Origin: Mycobacterium innocens | GTDB taxonomy: Bacteria > Actinomycetota > Actinomycetes > Mycobacteriales > Mycobacteriaceae | Length of the DNA: 64,000 nucleotides | Reading direction: 5' to 3' | Assembly (NCBI RefSeq): GCF_900566055.1 | Contig: NZ_UPHQ01000226.1 | Coordinates: forward strand, 1 to 64,000 | Shown: positions 1-7,988 of the stretch, one piece after another | Layout of the letters: each line of letters starts with the position of its first letter | How positions within the stretch are numbered: position 1 is the first letter of the stretch | The notes under the pieces: generated by a model | Told to the model about the DNA's origin: nothing | Database searches by the model: none | The model's input: the letters and a program-made list of their open reading frames with translations, nothing else | Translations under genes and position numbers: made by a program

Positions 1-39
1 ATACAGTTCGGTCAGGAGGGCATCGAGGTCTGTCTTCAT
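1..39 (-). CDS. 5' end of a truncated gene, possibly a transposase
   Basis: The minus strand opens an ATG at 39 and reads MKTDLDALLTELY before the window ends. A GGAGG lies about 15 bases upstream. The N-terminus resembles the start of some actinobacterial insertion-sequence transposases as I remember them, but thirteen residues cannot settle the family. A transposase here would fit the accessory character of the next 10 kb. Confidence 0.35.
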   Translation of the reverse strand, partial: MKTDLDALLTELY

Positions 40-80
40 AACTGTCCATCGGTGCCCTCCAACCACATCCTTCACAAGCC

Positions 81-123
81 GACACGCCGAGAGTGCAACC
101 ACTGCGGCGCCGCTCGGCGTGTC
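81..123. terminator. Perfect 11-bp inverted repeat, possible terminator
   Basis: GACACGCCGAG at 81-91 pairs perfectly with CTCGGCGTGTC at 113-123 around a 21-base loop. It lies between the gene running off the left edge and the end of the methyltransferase at 286. There is no T tract, so it could be a terminator or a dispersed mycobacterial palindrome. Nothing else is recognisable between 40 and 285. Confidence 0.4.
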
Positions 124-285
124 GCCGCCGCCAGTACACACTCGGCGCAGCCGATGCACACTCCGCGCGCAGTTGGGAATTACTCATCTAGCTGGCCTGG
201 TACTTCCCATTAGTCAGGTCATACGCAAGTCGCAGCCCGGCCAGATCGACGGATGACCAAGCTTCATCCCCGGCGACCGAAAAAC

Positions 286-960
286 CTACGCCGGTCCGGT
301 TTGAATGGCGACGAGCGACTTGATCAATCCGGCGAATCGTTCGTACCAGATGGTCGATGACGGGAAGTATCGACGCATCTGCGAAATGCCAATCAGGTCA
401 ATCTCGTCGACTTGTTCCTGCGCCTCCGCACGAGTGTGGGTCCGAATGTGGCCGCGGTTCCAATGCATCGATATCTGCACGCGCGCTTCGTAGGGCAACC
501 ATTGCATACCGGGAAAAAGCCAGTGCGGTTCGATCGGAAAATACCGATACGGTGTCTGCACCCAATGCCGGTCGGCCAGCGAGCAGACGTTGTCGGCCAA
601 TCGTTGGCGCCGCGCGTGGCCGCCCACATGCTCGAGCAGCGAATTGGAGTACACCAGATCGAAGTGGTCGCTCGCGACCGCGCCGGGCAGATCGCACGCG
701 TCAGCCTGGATCGCGACAATGCCCTTGACCGGGCCGTCGACCGGCGACTCCTGCGGTCGCAGGTTTACCACCGTGACCGATTCCGGCAGCACCGGCGCCA
801 ATCGCCACGACTCGGGTGTTCCGCCGAGGTCCAGCACTCGCATTTCCCGAAGCGACGGGAAGGTCTCGATGAGGTGCCGCCACCGTCGTGCCCGAGCGCG
901 CCCGGACAACGATCGTCTCGAATTGACGCCCGTAGCGACATCCCGCAACCAGGTTGACAT
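286..960 (-). CDS. Class I SAM-dependent methyltransferase
   Basis: 224 residues from the ATG at 960 (MSTWLRDVATG). The frame stays open to 1101, but the extra N-terminus is Arg/Cys-rich and unlike a protein start, so the inner ATG is preferred. The SAM-binding motif I is VLDLGGTPESW, and a motif-II-like FDLVYSNSLLEHV follows, typical of the Methyltransf_11 group. Substrate is unknown. It is the last gene of the minus-strand polysaccharide cassette, 177 bases after the preceding methyltransferase, so methylation of a glycan or a glycan carrier is a reasonable inference. Confidence 0.75.
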   Translation of the reverse strand: MSTWLRDVATGVNSRRSLSGRARARRWRHLIETFPSLREMRVLDLGGTPESWRLAPVLPESVTVVNLRPQESPVDGPVKGIVAIQADACDLPGAVASDHFDLVYSNSLLEHVGGHARRQRLADNVCSLADRHWVQTPYRYFPIEPHWLFPGMQWLPYEARVQISMHWNRGHIRTHTRAEAQEQVDEIDLIGISQMRRYFPSSTIWYERFAGLIKSLVAIQTGPA

Positions 961-1137
961 CCGCCCCGACTCTTTGAGGTCGCCCGTCCGTGAATCTGCA
1001 TTGCGGCGTTCGAAACACCTGCAGCGGGCAAGTGCCGCGTAGCGAGAGTAAACGGTCGCACCGCCGGCCGCAAGAGGGTGATTTATCCAGACAGAAAACA
1101 AGACTGAACAATTCCGGCCGGAATCGACTTACGACGA

Positions 1138-1887
1138 TTACACGCCGAAGACGGCATAAATGCTGACGGTGGTAAATCGGTCGAGCCGCCGGAACCGCTT
1201 GCGGGCTTTCTCGAGTACCGGCAGTAACCGCTTGTCGCCGCAGTTGTAGGCGAGGTGAATGATCCGCAGCCCGCTGTCGTCGAACGCGGCCCGGAACTGG
1301 TCGGGGGTATTGCCGTTGAGGCCGATGTCCAAGAGCGAGCCCACCGGATGTCCGTTGTGCCGGGCGGCGGCCGCATACACCACCCGCTTGGGCAAAACCG
1401 CATGCGCCCACGGCACTTTCAGCCCCGTGCGGCCATGGTCGCCGTAGGGGCTGTAATACAGCGGGCTGAAACCTGCATACAGAATTCCCTGTGGCCGGGC
1501 CAATTGCTTGTCGAGCGCCTTCAGCAACGACGCGACGTCCGGGGCATGCTCGAAGGTGTCCTTGGAAACGATCACATCGAACGGTTCGGCTACCGGCAGG
1601 GACATCGCATCGGCCGCTCGAAATGTCACCCGGTTGAGCAGCTGGGGAAATTCCTGCGCCACCTTGCGGTTGGCGAATGCGATGAGGTTCTCGTCCAGAT
1701 CGACGCCTAGCACACTGGCCCCCGCTTGAGCCATCTCGATGGACAGCGCTCCGAGGCCACAACCGACATCGAGCACGCGTTTGCCGGTCCAGTCCGGGGC
1801 CGCGACTCCCAGTCGGCGCCAATACTCTTTGTTGGACTCCGTCTGCAATTCGAAGAACTGCTCGGCGTACTCTTCACTTTGCGTCAA
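1138..1887 (-). CDS. Class I SAM-dependent methyltransferase (UbiG/Methyltransf_11 type)
   Basis: 249 residues. Motif I is VLDVGCGLGALSIEMAQAG and the acidic ribose-binding motif is VLGVDLDENLIAFA. A post-I motif DVIVSKDTFEHAPD is also clear. The N-terminal segment EEYAEQFFELQTESNKEYW is like that of small-molecule and sugar methyltransferases. It starts 76 bases after the glycosyltransferase stop, on the same strand, so it probably belongs to the same transcript and may O-methylate the sugar product. The exact acceptor cannot be read from sequence. Confidence 0.8.
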   Translation of the reverse strand: MTQSEEYAEQFFELQTESNKEYWRRLGVAAPDWTGKRVLDVGCGLGALSIEMAQAGASVLGVDLDENLIAFANRKVAQEFPQLLNRVTFRAADAMSLPVAEPFDVIVSKDTFEHAPDVASLLKALDKQLARPQGILYAGFSPLYYSPYGDHGRTGLKVPWAHAVLPKRVVYAAAARHNGHPVGSLLDIGLNGNTPDQFRAAFDDSGLRIIHLAYNCGDKRLLPVLEKARKRFRRLDRFTTVSIYAVFGV

Positions 1888-1963
1888 CGCGGCGCTTCCC
1901 GTCTGTGCGATGGTGTGGCAACAGAATCTAGCCGGTTCGCCGATACGGTCGACACGAAGCCAC

Positions 1964-3085
1964 TTAACGCGAAAGCGCTGCCGGCGTGCTCGCCAGGCGG
2001 GTCCACAGCTGCGTCAGCCGCTGATACCAGCGGTCGAGTCCGAAGTCGCTCGCCCGGTCGCGTGCGGCGCTGCCCAGTCGGGCCCGCAGCTGTTCGTCGG
2101 TCACCAGTGCGCTCAGCGCTTCGGCAATCTCACCGGGGCAGCCGGGCCGGACGATCAGGCCGTCGGCGCGATCGCTGACCACCTCCCCCATGCTGCCCAC
2201 CATCGTGGTCACCGGCGCCAGCCCGTACGCCATCGCCTCCAGCAGCGCCAGCGGCAGACCTTCGTCGTAGCTGGGCAATACGAAAACATGTGAGTTGCTG
2301 AGCAATTCGTCGCGTGCCGTGGAGTCCAGCCAGCCCGCCACCCGGATGGTCGCGCCGAGTCCGGCCAGGTTGACTGCCGTGCGTACCTCGTCGACCTCGC
2401 CGTCGCCTGCCAGCGTCACCCGTAGCCGGCTGCGAACCGTGATGTCGAGTGCGGCGACGGCGGCGATCACGTCATAGCTGCCCTTGCGTGCCCCCAGCCG
2501 ACCCAACGACACCGCGTGGACCGGCTCCGCACCGAATTGGGTCACCGGTGTGTCCGGAATCCGGACTGCGTTGTGCAACAAGCTGATCCGACTGTCGGGC
2601 AACCGCAACCGACTGGCGTACTCCGCGACGTGACGCTCGCCCAGCACCAGCCAGCAATCGGCAGCCAGCATGCGCGGCACCGTTGCCTGGACCCGCGGCG
2701 GCAGTCGATCGAACCAGCCGCCGAAGTCGTAGCTGTGGGCGTGCACCACCGTCGGTACGCCGGTCAGCCGCGCCGCCCACAGCGGCAATGCTTTTCGGAT
2801 CACGCTTCCGCCGTGCGCCAGGTGAACGTGCAGAACATCGGTGTGCCCGCGCAGCACCAGCCAGGTGGCGCGCACCATTCCGTGGACACCGACCCACAGC
2901 CGCCGCCACCGGGGTTCGTCGACGAACGTCGGCACCACCGTGATGCGGATTCGCTCGTCGGGATGTGCAGCCATGAGCGCGATCACCGCCGCCATGCCGC
3001 CCCGGCTGTCCGCCGCGGTCGGCGCCGGACCCACCACCAGCACCCGCAGCCTGTCCGCCACCGAAGTCTCCCCGACCGAATTCAC
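1964..3085 (-). CDS. GT4-family glycosyltransferase
   Basis: 373 residues from a GTG at 3085 that overlaps the TGA of the polymerase gene (GTGA). This decides the start: the frame is open further upstream but reads low-complexity antisense sequence. A Rossmann N-terminus (RLRVLVVGPAP) with a Gly-rich loop is followed by HAHSYDFGG, then the C-terminal nucleotide-sugar-binding domain with GRLGARKGSYDVI and the EX7E motif DEGLPLALLEAMAYG. It transfers a sugar from an activated donor to a growing glycan in the cytoplasm. Coupling to wzy- and wzz-like genes suggests it builds the repeat unit. Confidence 0.88.
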   Translation of the reverse strand: MNSVGETSVADRLRVLVVGPAPTAADSRGGMAAVIALMAAHPDERIRITVVPTFVDEPRWRRLWVGVHGMVRATWLVLRGHTDVLHVHLAHGGSVIRKALPLWAARLTGVPTVVHAHSYDFGGWFDRLPPRVQATVPRMLAADCWLVLGERHVAEYASRLRLPDSRISLLHNAVRIPDTPVTQFGAEPVHAVSLGRLGARKGSYDVIAAVAALDITVRSRLRVTLAGDGEVDEVRTAVNLAGLGATIRVAGWLDSTARDELLSNSHVFVLPSYDEGLPLALLEAMAYGLAPVTTMVGSMGEVVSDRADGLIVRPGCPGEIAEALSALVTDEQLRARLGSAARDRASDFGLDRWYQRLTQLWTRLASTPAALSR

Positions 3086-4554
3086 CTGAGTCCACCGGTG
3101 ACCACCGGCGTCCGGTTGGCGACCGTCTCGTCCGCTTCCGGGCCGGTGGGCCGCGCGCCGGCGAACCCCATTGTCGCTCCCAGGGCCAGACCAAGCGAAA
3201 CGGCGTCCGTCGGCATCTCCGGCAACGGCCACACAGTGGACATCGCGAGGAGGCCGGCGCTAACCGCAGCACTGATCTTCGCCGGCGCCGAGGCCCGGCG
3301 CAGCGCCCGGAACAGCGGTGTCAGCGCGAATAAGGCAAACGCCGCCATGCCCACTGCCCCGGCTTTGGCAAGCCACCACAGATAGAAGAGGTGGGAGTAG
3401 GTCGGATAGAACTTCATGGTGAACTCGTCCGGGTCATTCCCATACGGCAGCTGATAGGCGTAACCCAGACCGTGGCCGAACAGCGGCGCCTGGGCGATCG
3501 CGCGGTCGAGGTTGTCAACTTCGCGCAGCCTGTCCAACGTCGACGGGTCCACCGCCAGCGCACCCGTCGAAACCCCGCCGAGGACCCGGCGATTGAATGC
3601 GCTGAACTGTTCGGCGACCCACGTCCCGGTCGGCGAACCCTTCAGCAAGAACAGCGACCATGCCAGCGTCGCCGCGATAACGACCGCGCCGATCGCGGCA
3701 AGGGTGACCGATCGGCGCAGGGCTGACCAGCCGAAGCCGGCAAGTAAGGCGCCGACGGCGGCCACCGCGAAAGAGATCAACGGGTTTCGGCTGAATGACA
3801 GCAACGTAATGATCAACGCGGGTGGGCCCAGCGCCAAATACATTGCGGGCCTTACTCCCCCGACGATCGCGGCGGCGATCAGGGCGGTCAGCACGGCGGT
3901 GGCCGGTGTCTGGGCCGACAGGATGATGCGCAGGGCCTCGCCGGCACCGGTACCTTGCAGGCTTTCGGACCGGCCGGCGAGCCGGACGGCATGAAACGAA
4001 CCCACAATCGCCATGGCCGCCGAAAACCACAGAATCACGACCATCGCGCGGATCGACCCTTTGACGTAATTGCCCTTCACGATCAGCACCGCAAGGATGA
4101 ACCCGGCGACCATTTCGAGCAGCGTCGTCGATTCACGGATCACCACCCAGGCGGCATGTCCGGCGGCCAATCCGGCAACGGTCGAAAACACCACGATCAA
4201 CGCGAACATCCCCGGCAGCGCGAAGTCGGAGAACCGCGGTTTCACGATGGGGATCAGGTAACAGATCGCCAGCACCAGCGCCGTCTGGTAGGCGTAGATC
4301 ACCGCCGGGCCGACGACCTTGCCGACGTGCAAGTCGGCCGGCAGTGCCGCGAACGCCCAGAAAAGCGCGACCCAGACCATCGCTTCGGGCTTTGCCCAGT
4401 ACACGACCAAGCTGAATATTGCGGCGATCAGCATCAGCCCCTGGCCGGTCTGGCGTACCGCGAACACGCCGACCAGAAAGCACCCGAACAGAAAAACGGC
4501 CAGCAGTACTCCGGCCGTCACTAAGCGATAGCGATCCCGTAGGTACAGAATCAC
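3082..4554 (-). CDS. Wzy/WaaL-like O-antigen polymerase-ligase membrane protein
   Basis: 490 residues with about ten or more hydrophobic segments (for example AGVLLAVFLFGCFLVGVFAV near the N-terminus) and the Wzy_C/O-antigen ligase-type segment [21 protein letters not shown] large hydrophilic loop with VDNLDRAIAQAPLFGHGLGYAY follows, as in this family. Wzy proteins polymerise lipid-linked repeat units on the outer face of the inner membrane. Its ATG at 4554 overlaps the stop of the chain-length/kinase gene (ATGA) and its TGA overlaps the glycosyltransferase start, so the three proteins are translationally coupled. Polymerase against ligase cannot be decided from sequence. Confidence 0.82.
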   Translation of the reverse strand: MILYLRDRYRLVTAGVLLAVFLFGCFLVGVFAVRQTGQGLMLIAAIFSLVVYWAKPEAMVWVALFWAFAALPADLHVGKVVGPAVIYAYQTALVLAICYLIPIVKPRFSDFALPGMFALIVVFSTVAGLAAGHAAWVVIRESTTLLEMVAGFILAVLIVKGNYVKGSIRAMVVILWFSAAMAIVGSFHAVRLAGRSESLQGTGAGEALRIILSAQTPATAVLTALIAAAIVGGVRPAMYLALGPPALIITLLSFSRNPLISFAVAAVGALLAGFGWSALRRSVTLAAIGAVVIAATLAWSLFLLKGSPTGTWVAEQFSAFNRRVLGGVSTGALAVDPSTLDRLREVDNLDRAIAQAPLFGHGLGYAYQLPYGNDPDEFTMKFYPTYSHLFYLWWLAKAGAVGMAAFALFALTPLFRALRRASAPAKISAAVSAGLLAMSTVWPLPEMPTDAVSLGLALGATMGFAGARPTGPEADETVANRTPVVTGGLR

Positions 4555-5945
4555 GGCGACCCGCCGACCTTTGCCCGGTAGATCCGAGCCGCGGCTCTGG
4601 TGTGCCGGGGCACTCGGGCGTCGGTCAGCACGGTGCCGGCGATCTGCGCCCCGGCCGAGCGCAGCGCGGTCAGCGCATCGTTGAGTTCATCGACGGTGGT
4701 GCGCCCCGCCCGCACCACCAACACCGTGGCTTGAACGGCGCCGGCCAGTAGACCGGTGTCGGCTGTCGCCAGCACCGGCGGCCCGTCGACCACCATTCGG
4801 TCAAAACGCGACGACAGGTCCGCCAGCACGGTGTCGATCACTTCCGGCAGGTACGCGCTGCAGGGCGAGGTCTCGCGTCGGACGAACCGGGACGCGAGGA
4901 TGAACAGCTTCGAAATCGGCGTCCGCTTCACAGCCTCGGCGGCAATAGCGGGGTTGGCCAGCGCGTTGGCCAGTCCCTCCCCCGATTCGACTCGCAGCAA
5001 ACCGGCGATCACCGGTCGGCGGGTATCGCCCTCGACCAACAGAACGTCTTCGCCGAGTTCGGCAAGCGCCAGCGACAAGTTCAGCGCTGTAGTCGTGGTT
5101 CCTTCACCGCCGAACGGCGCTGCCACCAGCACGCGACGGGCCTCGGGTCCGACGGCCCTGAGCAGTCGGGCGCGCAAGCCGCGCACCGCGTCGTCGACCG
5201 TGACGTCGGTGCCGAACCGCGGTGTGGTGCCGTGCTTTCCGGGCAGCTCGGCCAAAGTCGGCAGACCGGAAAGTTGTTCCAACTTCCCGCGGCTGCGGAC
5301 GGTGCGATCGCTGGCCTCCCGGGTCAATGCCACCGCGATGCCAAGCAGCACCCCGGCGGTGAGTCCCATCGCCATGTTCCGCAACGGCATCGGCCTGCTC
5401 GGACGACTGGCTATCTCGGGCTGCTTGACGACCATCGCTGCGGCCGTCGGAATCGGCTTGGGCGGTTGGGGCGCGTCCCTGCCCTGCGGAGAGCCCTGCG
5501 GACGCGCGTTCACATCGAGTGTCGGGACCAGCGTGGCAAACGCATCGGCCATCGCTCCCGCGAGCAGCGCGGCACGCTTGGGATCGGTATCGGTGACGGT
5601 GATCGTGAACAGCATCGATTTCGGGGTGTATTTCACCTGGGTATTGCTCACCAGGGTGTCGCCGCTGATGGGGAGTTGGAGCCGACTGACGGCGCGCTCC
5701 GCTACGGCCCGCCCACCGGCAATCTCGGCGTACGACGACAACCGGTCTTGTGCAGCCTGCCCGCCCCAATACACCTCGGTGACGTCGGTCGCACCGGCAA
5801 TCGAGATGAGAACGGTGGCCGACGACTGGTAAGCCTTGTTTTGGAAGACCGTGACGGCCGCCGCACCGGCCAGACAGGCCAGCAACGCGGCCGCGACGAG
5901 TTTCCAGCGGGTGAGGAGGGTCTGAACGAAGGTGCGGAAATCCAT
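4551..5945 (-). CDS. Wzz chain-length determinant fused to degenerate BY-kinase domain
   Basis: 464 residues from the ATG at 5945 (MDFRTFVQTLLTRWK). Residues 16-33 are TM1, followed by a periplasmic Wzz-type domain. A Pro-rich stretch leads into TM2 (about 191-209), and a C-terminal cytoplasmic P-loop ATPase domain covers about 265-464. This is the architecture of actinobacterial polysaccharide co-polymerase/tyrosine autokinases. The Walker A reads APFGGEGTTTTALN, so the usual GK(S/T) lysine is Thr. A' is VEGDTRRP and Walker B MVVDGPPV. The C-terminus has a single Tyr rather than a Tyr cluster. It probably sets glycan chain length, but kinase activity is doubtful. Confidence 0.85.
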   Translation of the reverse strand: MDFRTFVQTLLTRWKLVAAALLACLAGAAAVTVFQNKAYQSSATVLISIAGATDVTEVYWGGQAAQDRLSSYAEIAGGRAVAERAVSRLQLPISGDTLVSNTQVKYTPKSMLFTITVTDTDPKRAALLAGAMADAFATLVPTLDVNARPQGSPQGRDAPQPPKPIPTAAAMVVKQPEIASRPSRPMPLRNMAMGLTAGVLLGIAVALTREASDRTVRSRGKLEQLSGLPTLAELPGKHGTTPRFGTDVTVDDAVRGLRARLLRAVGPEARRVLVAAPFGGEGTTTTALNLSLALAELGEDVLLVEGDTRRPVIAGLLRVESGEGLANALANPAIAAEAVKRTPISKLFILASRFVRRETSPCSAYLPEVIDTVLADLSSRFDRMVVDGPPVLATADTGLLAGAVQATVLVVRAGRTTVDELNDALTALRSAGAQIAGTVLTDARVPRHTRAAARIYRAKVGGSP

Positions 5946-6318
5946 CCACTGCCCTTTCTTGACCCGATGCCACACGAATAGGGCCGATACGGTTCACTGC
6001 GCACCCGGCGCGCCGACCGCGAGCACATTATGCAGCATCGCCAGGCAACGTATCGTCAAGATCGCTGCGTAAGGCCGAACAATCGCAAATTTTGCTGACT
6101 CACGGTATGCCGCGCCGTCCATTTCCAGGTGACAGTGGCCGGCGGGTCACGCTGCAGGTATCAGTCGTTCGCCTGCCTGGAAGAACAGGTAGGGAGTCGG
6201 GCATAGCGTAGGATCCAAGCCGCAGCGTATGTTCACGCCCAGCAACGGCGTAGCCGTAGCGGATGCCCATGGACGCCCAGCCGGTGATCGCGAGGAAACG
6301 CTGCCGGAGACCAGACAA
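5946..6318. other. Divergent intergenic region of the polysaccharide cassette
   Basis: This 373-base stretch separates the minus-strand wzz-wzy operon from the plus-strand FkbM gene and must hold both promoters. It is locally more AT-rich around 6020-6110. Open frames crossing it read low-complexity sequence and lack a credible start. I see no clear operator or hairpin. Confidence 0.5.
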
Positions 6319-7113
6319 ATGCCCGTAGCACGCTCAGTCAAACGCTGGCTGGCCCCGGCAGCAAAAGCTGTCGCGCCACGCTTTTTCTGGCGGCGGAAAT
6401 ACCGTTTGCTACAACGCCTCGGCCAATCCCGCCCGGACGTGCGGCTGGCGGCGTCGTTATGCGATCCGAACCGCGTTTCGCTGGATATCGGAGCGGACGT
6501 CGGCGAGTTCACGATCGCGATGTTGGCGTCGTCGCGGGCGGTCATTGCGTTCGAACCCCGGGCCGCCCAAGCCCGAGACCTGGCGACGATGTTCGCTGCG
6601 GTCGGCGCCGCGGTGCGGGTGGAAGCGGTGGCGCTCTCGGACAAGCCCGGCGTGACGGCCATGCGAGTGGTCGAATCCGAACCGGGCCGGAGCACGATCG
6701 ACACCAACAACGTCCTGGGCGACGTGGATGGCAGCGCAGTCCGGAGCATCGACGTGCCGGTCAAACGCCTCGACGATCTGCAGTTCGCGGACGTCGGCCT
6801 GATCAAGATCGATGTCGAGGGCCACGAACTGGCCGTGTTGCGCGGCGCCGCGGAAACGCTGCGGCGCAACCGGCCGGTGATTCTGGTGGAAGCCGAGGAA
6901 CGCCATCGCCCCAACGCCGTCGCCGACATCACCGCGTTGTTGACCGGCTTCGGCTATGCGGGCTACTTCGAACTCGGTGACGCTCGGCTGCCGGTCGAGG
7001 AGTTCGACCCGACGCGGCATCAGAACCCGGCAAACATCGGCGGCCCGGACGACCTGTGGGCGGTCCACGGCGTCTATGTCAACAACTTCGTCTTCGTCCC
7101 CGCGGAAGGGTGA
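6319..7113 (+). CDS. FkbM-family methyltransferase
   Basis: 264 residues from the ATG at 6319, preceded by GGAGA; an upstream in-frame ATG at 6229 would add 30 unconvincing residues. The SAM motif is SLDIGADVGEFTIAML, followed by AFEPRAAQARDLATMF, and the family motif VGLIKIDVEGHELAVLRGA lies near residues 170-188. The C-terminus ends in DDLWAVHGVYVNNFVFVP, as in FkbM enzymes with carbohydrate substrates. FkbM proteins O-methylate sugars or polyketides. Divergent placement next to the glycan cassette suggests sugar methylation. Confidence 0.83.
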   Translation: MPVARSVKRWLAPAAKAVAPRFFWRRKYRLLQRLGQSRPDVRLAASLCDPNRVSLDIGADVGEFTIAMLASSRAVIAFEPRAAQARDLATMFAAVGAAVRVEAVALSDKPGVTAMRVVESEPGRSTIDTNNVLGDVDGSAVRSIDVPVKRLDDLQFADVGLIKIDVEGHELAVLRGAAETLRRNRPVILVEAEERHRPNAVADITALLTGFGYAGYFELGDARLPVEEFDPTRHQNPANIGGPDDLWAVHGVYVNNFVFVPAEG

Positions 7114-7240
7114 GGCGGTGTTCTTTGGTGCGGCTAGCCACATCAAAAGCAGGTGGTTTACTCGGCTATCGACGGCCCTGGGGCTGCATCATGCGTCGAC
7201 AGCTACGTTGCGGCGCTGATCAAGCGGCTTGCGTTGACGT

Positions 7241-7296
7241 GCTCAAACTCTGTGGAGCTAAGGGGGATTCGAACCCCTGACCTATTCGATGCGAAC
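7241..7296 (-). repeat. Attachment-site copy: 3' half of tRNA-Ala
   Basis: The stretch matches 10303-10357, the 3' half of the intact tRNA-Ala plus 12 downstream bases, with three differences: one substitution near 7250, one extra G in the T-stem run at 7262-7266 and a T for C at 7285. Homology stops in the anticodon loop, after which only a loose match (CCAACTGGGC) continues. This is the geometry left by tRNA-targeting tyrosine integrases. It is the distal att site of the decayed element and is not a working tRNA. Confidence 0.78.
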
Positions 7297-7730
7297 TAAA
7301 CCAACTGGGCGTTTGTGGCGTTGACCGGTGCTGACGCCGGTTGTAAAACACAAGGTGGAGGCGTTGACGGCGTTGATCCGCGCCAACCTGTTTTGCATCT
7401 ACTGCGGCACGGCTGCGGCAAACCTGCCCCAGGACGACTAGGCCAGCAAACACCACGGCCACGCGGCCTGTTCGTTCCGGAGACAAACAGCCGGGTTGGG
7501 CGCAATGATCGGGGGAGAATGCCAACTCACCCATCAACGATGACCGCGCCGACCACCTACCCGTGTCCGCTGAATTACGGGACGCAGCTCCCGAATACAC
7601 CAGTGGTGGCACCGCAATGGCCCAAGTCCTCTATCGGGCGAATCAAGCAACTCGAGACCGAGATCATCGCGTACGCCGCGAGCTAGGCTAGGCGGCCCGG
7701 CAGCCGGCTACAGGCTGTCGGTCGGTGGGA
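7297..7730. other. Decayed element sequence, possible HNH remnant
   Basis: No intact gene is supported here. One plus-strand frame around 7355-7440 reads TALIRANLFCIYCGTAAANL followed by a stop. That is reminiscent of the CxYCG zinc-knuckle start of phage HNH endonucleases, but the rest is lost or frame-shifted. The 123-residue plus-strand frame at 7315-7686 has no recognisable features. I regard this as degraded mobile-element DNA. Confidence 0.4.
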
Positions 7731-7988
7731 TTAGATGCCTGCGAAGTACTTAGAGACTGCGACGGTGCCGTCGAAGTAGTTCGCGTGGGTGATCTTCACC
7801 GTGTCCAGCGAATCTGAGCCGATCAGCACAATCTCGATCGAGTCCGACTCTTTCATGTGTGCACGTTCGAGCCGGGCGTATTCGGCCATCGCATTCTTGG
7901 CGTCGGTACCGAACTCTTTCAGGTCGATCAGCTGGGCGCGGTTGTGGTCGAACACGAGCAAGAAGTGCTTGAGCTGCGATGCAGTCAT
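7731..7988 (-). CDS. Small partner protein of RelA/SpoT-domain gene, candidate antitoxin
   Basis: 85 residues (MTASQLKHFLLVFDHNRAQL...). Its ATG at 7988 overlaps the TGA of the upstream RelA/SpoT gene (ATGA), so the two are translationally coupled. No signal peptide or membrane segment is visible. The composition is soluble, alpha/beta, with an acidic centre (KESDSIEIVLIGSDSLDTV). I recall similar small proteins beside RelA/SpoT-domain genes in actinobacteria and their phages. Role is inferred: neutralising antitoxin or activity partner of the synthetase. It could equally be a sensor subunit. Confidence 0.65.
   Translation of the reverse strand: MTASQLKHFLLVFDHNRAQLIDLKEFGTDAKNAMAEYARLERAHMKESDSIEIVLIGSDSLDTVKITHANYFDGTVAVSKYFAGI

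Noticed and set aside
961..1101. Longer N-terminus for the first methyltransferase
   Set aside because: The extra 47 residues are unlike the family and an ATG at 960 fits the domain start better.
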